Shown piece by piece: positions 62,489 to 64,000 of a DNA stretch of 64,000 nucleotides. The stretch is taken from NCBI GenBank assembly GCA_963678255.2, contig CAXXTW010000001.1:620001-684000 (forward strand), read 5' to 3'. This DNA comes from G963678255 sp963678255. Its GTDB lineage: Bacteria; Cloacimonadota; Cloacimonadia; Cloacimonadales; WRIO01. The notes beneath the pieces were generated by a model. That model was not told the DNA's origin. It did not search any database and saw only the letters and a program-made list of their open reading frames with translations. Position numbers and translations under genes: made by a program. The first letter of the stretch is position 1; each line of letters begins with the position of its first letter.

Positions 62489-62893
62489 ATGTTAAGGAAG
62501 AAAAATAATCGAGGTTTTACACTTATAGAGTTAATGATTGTTATAGTTGTCATTGGAATATTAGCCACAATAGCGGTTCCAAAATTTATGAGTGTTACGC
62601 GCAAAGCTAAAGAGGCTGAAGCAAAAATGGTTTTAAATCAAGCCTATTCTCTTCAGGAAGCATATAATCGAGAAAATGATACTTATGCAAAATCATTAGA
62701 AGAAACAGGATTTGAACAAGAAAAGCTGATATCTGAAGGAGGGAAAGCTCGCTTTATCATTTCATTAACACAATCAGATGATAAAACCTTTGAAATTACA
62801 GCAACCTCTGTTGTTGACTTTGACAAAGATGGAATTTTCAGCGTTTGGGTAGTCAATCAGGATGGGAAAATAACTAACAAAGTACCGGATTAA
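62489..62893 (+). CDS. Type IV pilin-like (GspG/PilA family) protein
   Basis: A 134-residue protein with a class III signal peptide (KKNNRG|FTLIELMIVIVVIGIL, cleaved after Gly and methylated at Phe, with the conserved Glu5). The globular part is short and acidic, ending in a DFDKDGIFSVWVVNQDGKI segment like the calcium-binding tail of pseudopilins. It could be a type IV pilin or a type II secretion pseudopilin. The ribosome site is AAAGGAG. It overlaps the next gene by one base (TAATG). Confidence 0.9.
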   Translation: MLRKKNNRGFTLIELMIVIVVIGILATIAVPKFMSVTRKAKEAEAKMVLNQAYSLQEAYNRENDTYAKSLEETGFEQEKLISEGGKARFIISLTQSDDKTFEITATSVVDFDKDGIFSVWVVNQDGKITNKVPD

Positions 62894-64000
62894 TGAAATC
62901 AAAAATAGAAGGTTTTGCCCTAATTGGAGTATTACAGTTCTTTGTTTTGATTTGTCTATTAATCACAGGTTTATTAATGATCAATAGTATCAGGCTAAGA
63001 TTTATTTCACGAGAAAAAGATAAAATACAAAGCCGATATAACGCAGAAAGTGCAGTTAATCTTCTTATAGACAGTTTAGAAACAAAAGTACCAAATGTTA
63101 GTAAATCTTCATTAACGCTTCCCTGGGGAGATGTTTGTGATTATCAGCTTATTAATCATGGTTTATTTAATAAAATCATCGTTACAGGATATAAGAATAA
63201 ATCATCCAGTAAACTGAAGGCTTACCTGGGAATCAAACCAGAAGGAGACCTGAATAGTGCAATTTATATTGGAGATGGCTCATCATTTCTTACATTATCA
63301 GGAACATCTGTTTTAAAAGGTCCTATCATTACTGGTGAAAGAGGGTATCAAATACTCCCTTTCAAAGGGAAAAGTTTCTCTGGAACAATTGAAGGTGAAA
63401 ACAGAAAAATTCCAAACATAAAATTACCTGAGATGAATCAAAAAAAAATACAGGATATTTTTACTTATGCTGAAAATATAATAAAAACTAAAAATGACCC
63501 TGAAGTATTTTTTTCTGATAAGGACATTATGTTTAATAAAGATCAAACTATCTCAAAAAAAAATACATATATTTCTTCAAAGAATATCATTTTTAACGAA
63601 GGATCTAATTATAAAGAAGGCTGTATCTTTATAGCAGGAGAAAAAATTATCCTGAATGGAAATATCCTTGGAAGATATGGAATTTTTATTGGACTGCAAA
63701 ATGTAGAAATTAATAATTCTGTTTGTAATGGTCAGTTCTTTGCTAAAAGAGAAATTGTTTTAAAAAAACAAAGTGAGTTGAAATATCCATCGGTTATTTG
63801 TCTTTACAATTCATTATTAGACTATTCAGGGCAAGTTGTAATCCAAGATAGTTCAATTGTTGAAGGAACCGTTATCGTAAGTCTTGAAAAAGAGAACGAT
63901 AAGCATCAACCTGAATTGATACTGGGAAAGGATTCTGTCATCAATGGGTTGATCTATAATAACAAAAAGACTCAGTTGAATGATTGTATGATTAATGGTA
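62893..64000 (+). CDS. Membrane-anchored protein with strand-rich body (runs off right edge)
   Basis: Open from ATG 62893 to the end of the window (about 369 residues). A single membrane helix at about 8-30 (GFALIGVLQFFVLICLLITGLLMINS) is followed by a pilus-assembly-like stretch with repeated short strands and turns (for example NKDQTISKKNTYISSKNIIF and VNGNILGRYGIFI-like segments), resembling bactofilin-type or beta-helix repeats. Translational coupling to the pilin gene suggests a role in the same envelope structure, similar to PilX-type proteins. The end is missing, so the family is uncertain. Confidence 0.65.
   Translation, partial: MKSKIEGFALIGVLQFFVLICLLITGLLMINSIRLRFISREKDKIQSRYNAESAVNLLIDSLETKVPNVSKSSLTLPWGDVCDYQLINHGLFNKIIVTGYKNKSSSKLKAYLGIKPEGDLNSAIYIGDGSSFLTLSGTSVLKGPIITGERGYQILPFKGKSFSGTIEGENRKIPNIKLPEMNQKKIQDIFTYAENIIKTKNDPEVFFSDKDIMFNKDQTISKKNTYISSKNIIFNEGSNYKEGCIFIAGEKIILNGNILGRYGIFIGLQNVEINNSVCNGQFFAKREIVLKKQSELKYPSVICLYNSLLDYSGQVVIQDSSIVEGTVIVSLEKENDKHQPELILGKDSVINGLIYNNKKTQLNDCMING

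Overview
This 64 kb window is low-GC bacterial DNA (about one third G+C by eye), densely coded. The gene set suggests a fermentative, amino-acid-using anaerobe with a Gram-negative envelope, most likely of the Cloacimonadota (Cloacimonas) type. The evidence is two 2-oxoacid:ferredoxin oxidoreductases, D-lysine 5,6-aminomutase, serine dehydratase, methylmalonyl-CoA epimerase, a cobalamin adenosyltransferase, a PorV-like outer-membrane protein, BamD, and large secreted proteins, several ending in FlgD/type-IX-like C-terminal domains. The lineage is an inference; there is no rRNA or other direct taxonomic marker here.

Layout. 1-3592 is the N-terminal part of a very large secreted beta-helix protein (minus strand, runs off the left edge). 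4-9.5 kb has a small unknown gene, serine dehydratase, a manganese exporter, a TPR protein with an H-box domain but no kinase domain (bracketed by 39-bp inverted repeats), and an unknown gene. 9.7-12.8 kb is a 2-oxoacid oxidoreductase pair plus a PduO-type cobalamin adenosyltransferase. 12.8-14.4 kb has an LPP20-like lipoprotein and a PAP2 phosphatase. 14.7-17.7 kb is a four-subunit korDABC operon. 17.7-19.9 kb is methylmalonyl-CoA epimerase and EttA. 19.9-28.1 kb has a DUF362 ferredoxin, MtnA, an NlpC/P60 lipoprotein, an M3 peptidase, a parvulin-type chaperone and GpsA. 28.1-31.9 kb is the conserved rpmH-rnpA-yidD-yidC-jag block. 31.9-33.2 kb is a 1.3 kb gene-poor stretch with decayed small genes and clustered mini-hairpins. 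33.2-45.3 kb has EF-P, a putative zinc-ribbon protein, an M6-like peptidase homologue, PorV, a large subtilase, an ARM-like protein, GreA and an M18 peptidase. 45.4-47.2 kb has BamD and NadD. 47.2-48.9 kb is an intact IS66-family element with 8-bp target duplications. 49.1-52.8 kb is a repeat-rich surface protein whose ribosome binding site is a run of ten G. 52.9-54.8 kb is a TetR regulator and aminotransferase sharing a palindromic operator. 54.9-59.7 kb has a TerB-like protein, a response regulator with the same H-box domain, and an MrfB/MrfA nuclease-helicase pair in which the helicase carries an HNH motif. 59.8-62.2 kb is kamDE. From 62.5 kb to the end are a type IV pilin-like protein and a partial membrane-anchored partner.

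How the genes fit together. Serine and lysine are degraded (SdaA; KamDE with adenosylcobalamin supplied by the adenosyltransferase). 2-oxoacids are oxidised to acyl-CoA with ferredoxin reduction. Methylmalonyl-CoA epimerase points to a propionate/succinate route. Secreted peptidases could feed this metabolism. Most transcription units have clear TTGACA-type promoters and hairpin/T-run terminators, which were used to choose several start codons. The points most worth a second look are the poly-G ribosome binding site, the HNH motif in the MrfA-like helicase, the shared H-box domain lacking an ATPase, the HQFGH change in the M6 peptidase homologue, and the paired TetR operator.
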